Source of the DNA: Streptococcus devriesei DSM 19639
GTDB lineage: Bacteria > Bacillota > Bacilli > Lactobacillales > Streptococcaceae
Direction of reading: 5' to 3'
Assembly: GCF_000423725.1 (NCBI RefSeq)
Contig: NZ_KE384084.1
Location: 508,222 to 572,221 of the forward strand
Length of the DNA: 64,000 nucleotides
In this document: in pieces, positions 29,606 to 38,193 of the stretch
How the letters are laid out: each line of letters begins with the position of its first letter
Position numbering within the stretch: position 1 is the first letter of the stretch
The notes under the pieces: model-generated
Told to the model about the DNA's origin: nothing
Seen by the model: only the letters and a program-made list of their open reading frames with translations
Databases searched by the model: none
Made by a program: the position numbers and the translations under genes

Positions 29606-29882
29606 TTAAATCCTCTCCCAATGTTTTAAGCTGATAGTTTCTTGAATGTTTGAGAATATCAGTAAAAGTCGCTAAAACAGCCGGACGGTAAGCATCATCG
29701 GTCACCAATTCGGCTATTCTTTGCAGCAAGAGCTGCTCACGCTCAGGATCCAGCACTGCCTTGCCGGTTGCTTTTTTATAGGCAGCAACTTGACTGACTA
29801 AAGCCATACGCTTTTCTAAACAAGAGACTAATTCCCTATCAACAGCATCAATCTGCTCTCTAATATCTTGTAAATCCATCAT
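29589..29882 (-). CDS. AroQ-type chorismate mutase
   Basis: This 97-residue all-helical protein matches the AroQ chorismate mutase fold: LQDIREQIDAVDRELVSCLEKRMALV, with the active-site Arg residues and Lys, then VLDPEREQLLLQRI. It converts chorismate to prephenate. It is the first gene of a transcript that continues into two fluoride carriers, an odd partnership that is nevertheless known in mutans streptococci. A GGAGTAG site precedes the ATG. Confidence 0.9.
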   Translation of the reverse strand: MMDLQDIREQIDAVDRELVSCLEKRMALVSQVAAYKKATGKAVLDPEREQLLLQRIAELVTDDAYRPAVLATFTDILKHSRNYQLKTLGEDLNESLS

Positions 29883-29897
29883 CTACTCCTTTGCTTC

Positions 29898-29906
29898 ATT
29901 ATAGCA
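29898..29906 (-). promoter_or_regulatory. Promoter of the chorismate mutase-EriC operon
   Basis: The minus strand reads TGCTATAAT, an extended -10 with a perfect TATAAT (29898-29903). The -35 position (29921-29926, TAGAAG) is poor. Low basal output that single mutations can raise would fit what is known of fluoride-resistant mutans strains. No fluoride riboswitch motif was seen. Confidence 0.65.
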
Positions 29907-29923
29907 AAAAAAAGGCCCTGCTT

Positions 29924-30601
29924 CTAGCCCTTCTTTTGTTCAAAACCTTTATAAATAATCAAGCAGACAAGAATAACAGCAACAATGAAAAGGAGCTGTT
30001 TCACATCTCCCAGCATCAGGGCGTGGCCGCCGAAAGCATAGAGAACACTGGTCGGAGTTACCCCCAATATCAGGCAAAGCAGCCAGCGCTGCCATGGTAC
30101 CTTTGTATCAAGAACTGTATAATCCACCAAAAAAGACGGTATAAAAGGAATCATATAGCCCAATGTTAAAGCCAGATAAGGATTTTTAATCTGTGCAAGT
30201 TTATCCAGCCGCTCATTTAATCTGCTGTCTTTTTCTGTCAAATCTATGCGAGCCATGACTTGAATCAGGAAAAAATGCCCCAGCACATTGCCACTGATAT
30301 TCATCAAAATACCCAGCCAAGGTCCAAAAACCAGTCCGTTAAAAACAGACAGGACAGAGCTGGACAAAAACGGGATGGCAGACGTCAGGCCGGTTAAAAG
30401 GGTTAAAATGACAAAATTCAGTATATTTTCTGAACGCAGCTGCTGTTCAAAATCTTTAATAGTTCTTTGAGGATTAAAAAGTAACAGCCACCGATCCCAA
30501 TATTGATAAAGAATAAAAGCAAGATAGGCAGCCATTATGACCAATCCCAGCCAAAGAAAGAAGCGGCTGACTTGCCTGTATTTGACAGATCTTTTTTTCA
30601 T
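29924..30601 (-). CDS. VTT/DedA-superfamily membrane protein (TVP38-like)
   Basis: This 225-residue membrane protein has about five hydrophobic segments and the VTT (SNARE-associated) core. Typical pieces are SAIPFLSSSVLSVFNGLVFGPWLG, then GNVLGHFFLIQ, and LGYMIPFIPSFLVDY. Related proteins move lipids or undecaprenyl phosphate across membranes; the specific role here is unknown. It lies upstream of the chorismate mutase-eriC operon in the same direction, but the TATAAT between them suggests separate transcripts. Confidence 0.82.
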   Translation of the reverse strand: MKKRSVKYRQVSRFFLWLGLVIMAAYLAFILYQYWDRWLLLFNPQRTIKDFEQQLRSENILNFVILTLLTGLTSAIPFLSSSVLSVFNGLVFGPWLGILMNISGNVLGHFFLIQVMARIDLTEKDSRLNERLDKLAQIKNPYLALTLGYMIPFIPSFLVDYTVLDTKVPWQRWLLCLILGVTPTSVLYAFGGHALMLGDVKQLLFIVAVILVCLIIYKGFEQKKG

Positions 30602-30630
30602 AGTTCATTTTTTCTAACAGGACACTTAAA

Positions 30631-30746
30631 AGAAAGAGAGTGGGAGAAAAATCGGCTAAACCAACAAGTCTTATTCCCAACCACTGCGTTAAATATGTGA
30701 TACTTCATAAATTGAAAGAGTTTGGGACTTTTGGCCCAAACTCTTC
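30631..30746. repeat. Second copy of the composite intergenic repeat
   Basis: GAGAGTGGGAGAAAAATCGG at 30637-30656 matches 7887-7906 except for one base, and 30679-30746 matches 8066-8132 nearly base for base, ending in a GAGTTTGGG/CCCAAACTC hairpin. The central part is much shorter than in the first copy. The hairpin may terminate sufB transcription. Confidence 0.75.
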
Positions 30747-30763
30747 CAGGCTGCTGCACGCTG

Positions 30764-32146
30764 TCAGCCGACTGAGCCTTCCATGCTCATGTTGATTAAA
30801 GCGTTTAACTCTACCGCATATTCCATGGGCAGCTCTTTTGTGATCGGATCCATGAATCCATTGATAATCATGGCCGTAGCCTCTTCTTCACTGATTCCCC
30901 GGCTCATAATATAATAGAGCTGTTCTTCAGATACCTTGGAAACCTTAGCTTCATGCTCCAGAGACACATCTGAATTATGAATCTCATTAAAAGGAATGGT
31001 ATCTGAACTGGACTCACCGTCCATCAAAATGGTATCACATTCAATATGCGACTTAGAGCCTGCACTGTTCTTGCCAAACTTAACGGTCCCGCGATAGTCG
31101 GTTTTGCCGCCGTCTTTGGCAACTGATTTTGAAATCAGCGTGCTGGAAGTCTTGGGAGCATTATGATAAACCTTGCAGCCGGCATCCAAATGCTGACCGT
31201 AATTGGCAAAGGACATGGACAAAACAGAGGTTCTGGCATGCGGACCATTTAAAATCGAACAAGGATACTTCATATTGACCTTGCTTCCCAGATTGCCGTC
31301 AATCCATTCTAGAGTGCCGTTTTCTTCAACCGTACCTCTTTCCGTGACCAGATTGTAAACATTGTCAGACCAATTCTGAATGGTCGTGTAGCGGAATGAC
31401 GCATCGCGCTTGACAATAATTTCCACTGTCGCTGCATGCAGACTATTGGTCGAATAAGTCGGCGCCGTACAGCCTTCAATATACTGAATGGATGCACCTT
31501 CTTCAACGATTATGAGAGAACGCTCAAACTGCCCGGCATTCTCACCGTTAATCCGAAAATAAGTTTGAACAGGAATCTGGCATTCAACCCCTTTGGGCAC
31601 ATAAATGAACGTCCCGCCTGACCAGACAGCTCCATTTAAAGCCGCAAATTTATGCTCAGCCGGCGATACCACTGTCGCAAAATATTTTTTAACAAGGTCA
31701 GGATATTTCTGCAGGGCAGTATCCGTATCCGTGAAAATAATTCCTTGCTTTTCAAATTCTTCTTTCATATTGTGGTAAACCACTTCAGACTCATACTGAG
31801 CCACTGCCCCAGATAGGAACTGGCGTTCAGCATCAGGAATTCCCAAGCGCTCAAAGGTCTTTTTAATGTCATCAGGAACATCTTCCCAGCTTCTGGACGG
31901 CTGGCCGCTTAACTTTTGATAATAGATAATATCTTCAAAATTAATGCCTGATAGATCCGGTCCCCAGCTAGGCATAGGCAGCTGATGAAAGAGCTTTAAG
32001 CAGCGTAGGCGATAGTTCAGCATCCACTCAGGCTCATTTTTTATCTCAGAAATATCTCTGACAATTTCCTCAGTTAAGCCTTTGCCAGTTGAATAAAGAG
32101 GCTTTATATCATCGTGAAAACCAAAGGCATAATCTCTATTTTTCAA
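30764..32146 (-). CDS. sufB: SufB, Fe-S cluster scaffold subunit (stand-alone copy)
   Basis: This 460-residue SufB has the family right-handed beta-helix core and the signatures [38 protein letters not shown], the late Cys in [10 protein letters not shown] and the Glu-rich [16 protein letters not shown]. The start is a TTG at 32146 behind AGGTGA. SufB normally works with SufC and SufD from one operon, but no other suf gene is near. This may be an extra copy, or the operon's sufB placed apart. Confidence 0.9.
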   Translation of the reverse strand: MKNRDYAFGFHDDIKPLYSTGKGLTEEIVRDISEIKNEPEWMLNYRLRCLKLFHQLPMPSWGPDLSGINFEDIIYYQKLSGQPSRSWEDVPDDIKKTFERLGIPDAERQFLSGAVAQYESEVVYHNMKEEFEKQGIIFTDTDTALQKYPDLVKKYFATVVSPAEHKFAALNGAVWSGGTFIYVPKGVECQIPVQTYFRINGENAGQFERSLIIVEEGASIQYIEGCTAPTYSTNSLHAATVEIIVKRDASFRYTTIQNWSDNVYNLVTERGTVEENGTLEWIDGNLGSKVNMKYPCSILNGPHARTSVLSMSFANYGQHLDAGCKVYHNAPKTSSTLISKSVAKDGGKTDYRGTVKFGKNSAGSKSHIECDTILMDGESSSDTIPFNEIHNSDVSLEHEAKVSKVSEEQLYYIMSRGISEEEATAMIINGFMDPITKELPMEYAVELNALINMSMEGSVG

Positions 32147-32348
32147 TTTCCTTCACCTCACAGTAAGATTTAAAAATTAGTAATATTAGTGAAAGCGCTC
32201 GCTTTCGTTTTCATTATACTCCTTTTCCTGTGAAAATTCAGGCATGCAGCTCTCAAATGCTGTATGCGCAATAATTAAAAAAGGCTGCAAGCCGGCTGCT
32301 AACAAGTACATGTTAATTCTCCCGGCTCACTGCCTCAGTCTATCTTAT

Positions 32349-32792
32349 TTAGCTGACTTTACTGGAAATTTCTTCTGCAAAGCGCTCCAGATTGTCAATG
32401 TCTTCATCCTCTGCTGCCAAATCAACTTTGACAGAGTCAGCTCCTTTTGTAGCACCCGTTCCTTCAAAGGCCAGTTCAAAATCATCAACTGATTTGCAAA
32501 AATCATCGTAAAACGTATCGCCGGAACCAACAACACCGTAAATTTTGCCTGAAAGATCAAGGTCTTGCAGATCTTCATAGAAATCTACAATCTCATCAGG
32601 AAGATCGCCGTCACCATACGTATAGCTGGCTACAATGGCAATATCCGCATCCTGAAACTCATCAGCGTCTACTGTCGTACACTCATCCACATCAACTGTG
32701 TGTCCTAATTCTTCTAACTTTTGAGCGACAATGTCAGCAATCTCCTCTGTATTTCCCGTCATACTAGCAAAAACAATTTTAGCGAAAGCCAT
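32349..32792 (-). CDS. Flavodoxin
   Basis: This 147-residue FMN electron carrier has the phosphate-binding loop SMTGNTEEIADIV at 9-21, followed by SYTYGDGDLPDEIVDFYEDL and GVVGSGDTFYDDF for the isoalloxazine contacts. The ATG at 32792 follows GGAGGGAA; an in-frame ATG four codons upstream has no ribosome site. It could serve flavoenzymes, or the iron-sulfur systems of this window, as a low-potential donor. Confidence 0.92.
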   Translation of the reverse strand: MAFAKIVFASMTGNTEEIADIVAQKLEELGHTVDVDECTTVDADEFQDADIAIVASYTYGDGDLPDEIVDFYEDLQDLDLSGKIYGVVGSGDTFYDDFCKSVDDFELAFEGTGATKGADSVKVDLAAEDEDIDNLERFAEEISSKVS

Positions 32793-32826
32793 AATTCCCT
32801 CCAAAATAATACTGCTGTTTATTATA

Positions 32827-33873
32827 TCACAGTTTCGGGACTTTTAAAATACTTTCGCTGAGATAGGGTGCATAGGCAGCTCTTAACCTTTCAAAAAGTT
32901 CCTCTTTTTCAGAATCAGAAGCAAAGGAAGCTTTAAGGGCGTTTTGATTGAAGCGGTAAAAATCTGCCAAGCTGGTGCCAAAATAATCTGCAAATAATTG
33001 GTATTCCCTTGTTAGATTTGTCTGTGAGACCGTCCGGTTATCCGTGTTAATCGTTATCTGAGCACCGGCATGATAGAGTTCATAGTAAGGAAATTCTGCC
33101 AGCGACCGGGCAGCCTTGGTTTGCAAATTGCTGGTCAGACAGAGTTCTGCTGTTGCTCCTTGTTTAACAAATTCTGCTAAGATGTGGGGATGGTTGTGAA
33201 TAGCTGTTACATGTCCCAAACGCTTAAGACCAAAGGCAAGAGCTTGGGCGATATGACTGGGACAGCCGCATTCACCGGCATGAAAGGTCATAGGACGCTC
33301 CAAATTCTGTGTATAGCGAATGAGTTCTTCCATATCTTCCGGCGGAAAATCGTGTTCGTTGCCGGCAAAATCAAAACCGCCATAATCCAGACCCTCTGCG
33401 CTGTTAATCTGCTTAAAAATAGCCTTTGTCAGCTGCTGAGAAGACTGCCGCATACCGCAGATTAAGGCCTTGGCAACAATACCAAAGTCAGCCTGAGCCT
33501 GTCTCAATCCCTCTTCCACTGCTTCTACTGTCTGGACAGCAGTTAAGCCCTTATCCATAGACAGCTCTGGCGCAAACCGAATTTCAATGTAAACAACATG
33601 TTCATCAGCTGCCTGCCTAGCCACGTCATAGGCGGCTAAGGCCAGAGCCTCCTTGGTCTGCAGCAGCGGGCGGATGATATCAAAGGCTTTTAGATAATCA
33701 ACAAGGCTCTCCGATTTTGCAGGAGCCGTCACTAATTTTGAAAGTTCACTATCAGATTCGGGCAAAGTAACATCTGCCAGTGCAGCTAATTTTCTTATTG
33801 TTTCAAAAGACAAAGAGCCATCTAAATGACAGTGCAGCTCTGCCTTTGCTAAATGATATAAGCTATTTCCCAT
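32827..33873 (-). CDS. add: Adenosine deaminase
   Basis: This 348-residue metal-dependent amidohydrolase converts adenosine to inosine. It contains [12 protein letters not shown] (zinc His pair) and FHAGECG, then [11 protein letters not shown] with the catalytic Asp region near the C-terminus; [12 protein letters not shown] carries another metal His region. A short AdnN-like substitution in the active region ([10 protein letters not shown]) is normal. It is upstream of the flavodoxin with a 34-base gap and may be cotranscribed. Confidence 0.9.
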   Translation of the reverse strand: MGNSLYHLAKAELHCHLDGSLSFETIRKLAALADVTLPESDSELSKLVTAPAKSESLVDYLKAFDIIRPLLQTKEALALAAYDVARQAADEHVVYIEIRFAPELSMDKGLTAVQTVEAVEEGLRQAQADFGIVAKALICGMRQSSQQLTKAIFKQINSAEGLDYGGFDFAGNEHDFPPEDMEELIRYTQNLERPMTFHAGECGCPSHIAQALAFGLKRLGHVTAIHNHPHILAEFVKQGATAELCLTSNLQTKAARSLAEFPYYELYHAGAQITINTDNRTVSQTNLTREYQLFADYFGTSLADFYRFNQNALKASFASDSEKEELFERLRAAYAPYLSESILKVPKL

Positions 33874-33974
33874 TGTATCACTCCACTTTCGTATTGCTAT
33901 CTATGATAACATATTTTAGTTGATTTTATCTTTTTTCTATGATATATTTTGAAAACATCTGGAAAGGAGAAATT

Positions 33975-34766
33975 ATGTCTCATTATATACCACCAAAAGT
34001 CTGGTCAGCTAAGGACAGTGACCAAGGAAAATTTTCCGGTATCAACCGTCCCACTGCCGGAAGCCGTTTTGAACAAGAGCTTCCTCAAGGTAAGAAGCCA
34101 CTGCAAATCTATTCTCTAGGCACACCTAACGGTATCAAGGTAACTATCATGCTGGAGGAGCTGCGTGAGCTTGGTATTGAAGCAGCTGATTATGACCTTT
34201 TCAAAATTTCTATCATGGATGGGGATCAGTTCGGTTCTGATTTTGTCGCTATTAACCCCAATTCAAAAATTCCCGCTCTGCTGGATCGTTCGCAAGAGCC
34301 AAACATCCGTGTTTTCGAGTCAGCCAGCATCCTGCTCTATCTGGCAGAAAAATTCGACAAACTCATGCCCAGCGATCCTGCGGGCCGCACAGAAGTCCTC
34401 AATTGGCTCTTTTGGCAGACAGGAGCAGCGCCTTTTGTCGGCGGCGGTTTTGGCCACTTTTTCAACTATGCTCCTGAAAAATTGGAATATCCTATCAATC
34501 GTTTCACCATGGAAACCAAGCGGCAGCTGGATTTACTGGATAAAGAATTCGCTCGGAAACCTTATATTGCCGGTGATGATTACACCATTGCCGATATTGC
34601 TATCTGGTCTTGGTACGGCCGTCTGGCTCAGGATGCCCTTTATGATGGTGCTTATGAATTTCTTGACCTTGACAGCTACAGCCACTTAAAAGAATGGACT
34701 GACCATATTGCTCAGCGTCCAGCTGTGCAGCGAGGTTTAGCAGCTGATTATAAAGACATTAAATAA
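33975..34766 (+). CDS. yghU: YghU-type glutathione S-transferase family protein
   Basis: This 263-residue protein has an N-terminal extension of about 45 residues, a thioredoxin-like domain (LQIYSLGTPNGIKVTIMLEELRE, NPNSKIPALLD, FESASILLYLAEKF) and the C-terminal helical GST domain. This is the nu-class YghU/YfcG plan, with disulfide-bond reductase activity in E. coli homologs. AAAGGAG marks the ATG at 33975, so the 12 upstream codons are excluded. It may use glutathione, which streptococci import or make. Confidence 0.9.
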   Translation: MSHYIPPKVWSAKDSDQGKFSGINRPTAGSRFEQELPQGKKPLQIYSLGTPNGIKVTIMLEELRELGIEAADYDLFKISIMDGDQFGSDFVAINPNSKIPALLDRSQEPNIRVFESASILLYLAEKFDKLMPSDPAGRTEVLNWLFWQTGAAPFVGGGFGHFFNYAPEKLEYPINRFTMETKRQLDLLDKEFARKPYIAGDDYTIADIAIWSWYGRLAQDALYDGAYEFLDLDSYSHLKEWTDHIAQRPAVQRGLAADYKDIK

Positions 34767-34770
34767 AAAG

Positions 34771-34800
34771 AAAAGTCAATCATTTTTTAGATTGGCTTTT
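34771..34800 (+). terminator. Terminator after yghU
   Basis: AAAAGTCAATC (34771-34781) pairs with GATTGGCTTTT (34790-34800), one G-T pair, with a short T-rich loop. Confidence 0.65.
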
Positions 34801-34837
34801 ACTGTGTTATAATAGGAAAAAAAGAATAGGAACCTTT

Positions 34838-35779
34838 ATGACTACTTTTAAAGATATTTTAGACAGTATTAAAGCTTACGATACTATTATCATTCACCGG
34901 CACATGAAACCAGATCCGGATGCACTGGGCAGTCAGGTTGGGTTAAAAGAAATTATTCAGGCGAATTTTCCTCAAAAAACCGTTAAAGTGACCGGCTATG
35001 ATGAACCAACCTTAGATTGGCTGGCTCAAATGGATGTGGTCGCTGATGACGATTATAAAGGTGCACTTGTTATTGTTGTTGACACTGCTAACCGACCGCG
35101 AATTGATGACAGCCGCTATTCAACAGGTGATTTTTTAATCAAAATTGACCATCATCCGGATGAAGACTTTTACGGCGATTTGTCTTATGTTGATACAACA
35201 GCCTCCAGCGCCAGTGAGATTATCACTGATTTCGCCCTGCAAAATCAGCTGGAGCTGACGTCTCAGGCAGCACGGCTGCTTTATGCCGGTATTATCGGCG
35301 ACACAGGCCGTTTTCTCTATCCTGCAACCACATCAAAAACTTTAATAATTGCCAGCAAACTGCTTAAATATGACTTTGATTTTGCAGCTTTAGCACGTCA
35401 GATGGATTCTTTTCCTTACAAGATTGCTAAGCTGTTGGCCTATGTTTTTGAACATCTCGACATTGATGATCAAGGAGCAGCCCGCGTTGTCCTAAGTCAG
35501 GAAGTACTGAAAACTTTTGAGCTGACAGATGCGGAAACATCAGCTATTGTCTCTGCTCCGGGAAAAATCGAAACTGTCCGAGTCTGGGCCATTTTTGTTG
35601 AGCAGCCGGATGGCCATTACCGCGTCAGACTTCGCAGCAAAACCGCTGTTATCAATGAAGTAGCCAAGAGACATGCCGGAGGCGGACATCCCTTAGCAAG
35701 CGGTGCTAATTCTTACAGCTTGGCAGAAAACGATCAAATCTATCAGGAACTGCAGGATCTGCTTAAGGCTTCAAAGTAA
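34838..35779 (+). CDS. DHH/DHHA1 phosphodiesterase (c-di-AMP/pApA, NrnA-like)
   Basis: This 313-residue cytosolic phosphodiesterase has the DHH metal motifs: HRHMKPDPDALGS (20-32), VVDTANRPRID and the DHHPDED triad, plus the DHHA1 substrate domain ending in RHAGGGHPLASG. Homologs (Pde2/DhhP in streptococci, NrnA in Bacillus) degrade pApA or c-di-AMP and short oligonucleotides. It has no membrane or PAS part, unlike GdpP. It is preceded by a TATAAT and an AATAGGAA site. Confidence 0.9.
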   Translation: MTTFKDILDSIKAYDTIIIHRHMKPDPDALGSQVGLKEIIQANFPQKTVKVTGYDEPTLDWLAQMDVVADDDYKGALVIVVDTANRPRIDDSRYSTGDFLIKIDHHPDEDFYGDLSYVDTTASSASEIITDFALQNQLELTSQAARLLYAGIIGDTGRFLYPATTSKTLIIASKLLKYDFDFAALARQMDSFPYKIAKLLAYVFEHLDIDDQGAARVVLSQEVLKTFELTDAETSAIVSAPGKIETVRVWAIFVEQPDGHYRVRLRSKTAVINEVAKRHAGGGHPLASGANSYSLAENDQIYQELQDLLKASK

Positions 35780-35885
35780 GAGCTTTGATTTTGGGCACGC
35801 CATCAGTCCAATATGAACTTGCACTATAGGGGATAAACGCTCCGCTATTACACCTTATTTTAATAGAAAAAAATGTATAAAAGTC

Positions 35886-35914
35886 TTGTCAAATAACACT
35901 TTATCTGATAAACT
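35886..35914 (+). promoter_or_regulatory. rpmE promoter
   Basis: TTGTCA (35886-35891) and TAAACT (35909-35914) with a 17-base spacer. The 60-base leader that follows may hold an autogenous site, but I see no firm structure. Confidence 0.65.
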
Positions 35915-35973
35915 AGAGAAGTTAGATTAACTATGGCTCAAAGTGGGCTATGGCAGAAAGGAAATTTTTTAAA

Positions 35974-36216
35974 ATGAGAAAAGATATTCATCCAGAATAC
36001 CGTCCAGTTGTCTTTATGGATACTTCAACTGGTTATCAGTTCCTTAGTGGTTCAACTAAGACTTCAAACGAAACTGTTGAGTTTGAAGGTGAAACCTATC
36101 CGCTTATTCGTGTGGAAATTTCATCTGACTCACACCCCTTCTACACTGGCCGTCAAAAATTCACTCAAGCAGACGGACGTGTCGATCGTTTCAACAAAAA
36201 ATACGGTCTCAAATAA
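35974..36216 (+). CDS. rpmE: Ribosomal protein L31 type B
   Basis: An 80-residue protein, [19 protein letters not shown], with the typical long insertion of type B L31 and no zinc CxxC motif. Type B forms replace zinc-binding L31 when zinc is short in species with both. The ATG at 35974 gives the family start; AAAGGA lies 11 bases upstream. It has its own promoter and terminator. Confidence 0.95.
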   Translation: MRKDIHPEYRPVVFMDTSTGYQFLSGSTKTSNETVEFEGETYPLIRVEISSDSHPFYTGRQKFTQADGRVDRFNKKYGLK

Positions 36217-36248
36217 GCAAAGCTATTTGCATTATTACATCGGTAATC

Positions 36249-36283
36249 AAAAATCCTTTTCGAGCAATCGAAAGGGATTTTTT
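36249..36283 (+). terminator. rpmE terminator
   Basis: AAAAATCC with TTTTCGA pairs with TCGAAA and GGGATTTTT around a GCAA tetraloop, followed by T residues. Confidence 0.85.
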
Positions 36284-36341
36284 GTTAGCATCTTTGCTGT
36301 TAGAAGCGGCTGTTTAGCAGCAATCTTTTATAAGGCTTCTG

Positions 36342-36644
36342 TTATAACTCAATCTGCAGAATTTTACTGTCTTCAAGAGCATAGAGATTATGAACCTGAT
36401 CAGCAGCAATACTCAGCATGCCTTGAGCCTCAAGCAGGTATCTTTCATCTGCTGTCTCAACTTGAAGACTGCCCTCTAAAACCTGAATCAGCTTTGTCAG
36501 TTTGCCGGATTCATTGCTGATGGACTCACCCTTTGCCATGGCATAGAGTGTTACGGGGGTATCAACAGTTAATTTTCTGCTTAAGGAACGGCTGGCAATT
36601 TGACCGTCATGGTATTTGATAAGATCACAAATATTATCAATCAT
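36342..36644 (-). CDS. Cupin-domain protein
   Basis: A 100-residue single-domain cupin (beta barrel) with recognisable core spacing (VLEGSLQVET, AQGMLSIAADQVHNLYAL). Only one likely metal-site His is seen (QVHNLYA), so the site is weak. It overlaps the upstream cupin gene by eight bases. Function unknown; tandem small cupins are often sugar- or redox-linked sensors or storage proteins. Confidence 0.75.
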   Translation of the reverse strand: MIDNICDLIKYHDGQIASRSLSRKLTVDTPVTLYAMAKGESISNESGKLTKLIQVLEGSLQVETADERYLLEAQGMLSIAADQVHNLYALEDSKILQIEL

Positions 36645-36984
36645 GATTCACCTCAGGTTTGACAACTGCCAAAAGCATTTGAAAGGCTTCTTTGGCGTAA
36701 AGACTGTGAGGAATGCCTGCCGGCATGATGATGGTCTGTCCGGCAGCTACTTCAAAGACATCACTGCCAATCGTAATCTCTGCCATGCCGCTTAAAACGT
36801 TAACCATGGCATCGCCTGGTGATGAATGGCGGCTGATTTCCTGATCCTTATCCAGCGAGAACAGTGTCATCCCCAGATCATCCCGCTGTACCAGTGTTTT
36901 ACTAAGCATCTGCTCTTCTTCAATCGGAACTTCTCTCTTTAAATCTAATACCTTACCAAGCGGAAGTTTTTCAATATAAGCCAT
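36637..36984 (-). CDS. Cupin-domain protein
   Basis: A 115-residue cupin of the small DUF-type with motif 1 SRHSSPGDAMVNVLSGMAEITIG and motif 2 MPAGIPHSLYAKEAFQMLL; the His of each motif would bind the metal. It is the first gene of a two-cupin operon with coupled translation. Substrate unknown. It lies upstream of, and convergent in sense with nothing but, the rpmE transcript on the other strand. Confidence 0.78.
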   Translation of the reverse strand: MAYIEKLPLGKVLDLKREVPIEEEQMLSKTLVQRDDLGMTLFSLDKDQEISRHSSPGDAMVNVLSGMAEITIGSDVFEVAAGQTIIMPAGIPHSLYAKEAFQMLLAVVKPEVNHD

Positions 36985-37063
36985 CTTTTCCCCCTTCTTT
37001 TAAAACCAGACTTTATCGCCTGCCGCAGGGCAGACTGAACCGTCGTTATTTTACCTGAAAATC

Positions 37064-38014
37064 TTAATTTAAAACAATAACCTTACCAAATCCTGCCGTG
37101 CTTTCGATATAAGCGTGGGCTTTACTGATTTCCTCCAGTTTAAAAATCCTTTCAACACGTATGGGAACATGAAATCTAGCCACGTAATCCAGCATCTCCT
37201 GCAGCCTTTCTTGGTCAACATTACCAGAATAAAACGTTGTCAGGTAACTATTGTGCTTTAATTCCATAATGGGATCAAAGTCTTCCAAATACCAGCGGCC
37301 GCCCAGCTGGCCATTAGAGCAGACGATTCCCTGCTCTTTAATATGATCAAAGGAATCTTTGATAGAAGCCGGACCGATTAATTCTAAAATCTTATCAAAG
37401 CTCAAATCAGTCTGCAGCACGTTGTCTTTATCCAGAATAATCCCATCATAGCCTAAGCTTAGCAAAGTCTTTTCTTTTTCTAAATGACGGCTGCTGCCAA
37501 AGACCTTATTTTGAGGGAACTGTGCCTTAATCAGGCCAAGCATGGCCAGACCAACACCAGACGCTGCTCCCCGTATCAGGGTCACATCTCCTGCTTTAAT
37601 CTGCAGGTTTTTAAAGGCACCGTAGGCAGTGTAGTAGGTTTCCGGCAGAGCAGCTAATTTTTCTATGGGCAAATCTGTCTTAATAGGATAAATCTGCTCA
37701 TCAGGCAAAAGGGTATACTCTGCATAGGAACCGTCAAAATCACGGCCCATCTCTCCCATGATAGAGATAATCTGCTGACCGACCTTTAGATGAGGCGACT
37801 GTGTTTTGACAACCTCTCCGATACATTCAATTCCCAAAACTCTGGGAAAGACAACACTGGGAGACAGCCCCTGTCTTGTAAAAATTTCCGAATGGTTGAT
37901 GCCAAAACCTAAAACCTTGATAAGACTCCATCCTGCTTTGGGTTTAGGGAGCGGTCTCTCCTCAATGACAAAAGCGTCCGGACCGCCAGCTTTATAAACA
38001 ACTGCTGCTTTCAT
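37064..38014 (-). CDS. MDR-family quinone oxidoreductase-like protein
   Basis: A 316-residue zinc-free medium-chain dehydrogenase/reductase. It has the GroES-like N-terminal half (GFGINHSEIFTRQG, GIECIGEV) and a Rossmann NADPH half with VTLIRGAASGVGLAMLGLIKAQ. The Cys/His zinc ligands of alcohol dehydrogenases are absent. Such enzymes reduce quinones or enones. It precedes the cupin pair on the same strand but separate transcription is likely. Confidence 0.85.
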   Translation of the reverse strand: MKAAVVYKAGGPDAFVIEERPLPKPKAGWSLIKVLGFGINHSEIFTRQGLSPSVVFPRVLGIECIGEVVKTQSPHLKVGQQIISIMGEMGRDFDGSYAEYTLLPDEQIYPIKTDLPIEKLAALPETYYTAYGAFKNLQIKAGDVTLIRGAASGVGLAMLGLIKAQFPQNKVFGSSRHLEKEKTLLSLGYDGIILDKDNVLQTDLSFDKILELIGPASIKDSFDHIKEQGIVCSNGQLGGRWYLEDFDPIMELKHNSYLTTFYSGNVDQERLQEMLDYVARFHVPIRVERIFKLEEISKAHAYIESTAGFGKVIVLN

Positions 38015-38120
38015 AAGGACTCCTTTCTAATTACTGTTATTATAAGAAATAGCAGGATTAATTGCAAACGTTTACTCATCTACTACCAATGAGCAGACTT
38101 CCTTATTTCTTCGATGATAC

Positions 38121-38173
38121 AAAAAAAGCAGGGCAGCGCTTGATCTTAAGAAGAGCTGCTGCCTTGCTTTTTT
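38121..38173 (-). terminator. adcA terminator
   Basis: AAAAAAGCAGGGCAGC and GCTGCTGCCTTGCTTTTTT are largely complementary, with T runs on both strands and a loop of about 17 bases. Confidence 0.75.
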
Positions 38174-38193
38174 ATGATTGTGAGAAGCTGTCT

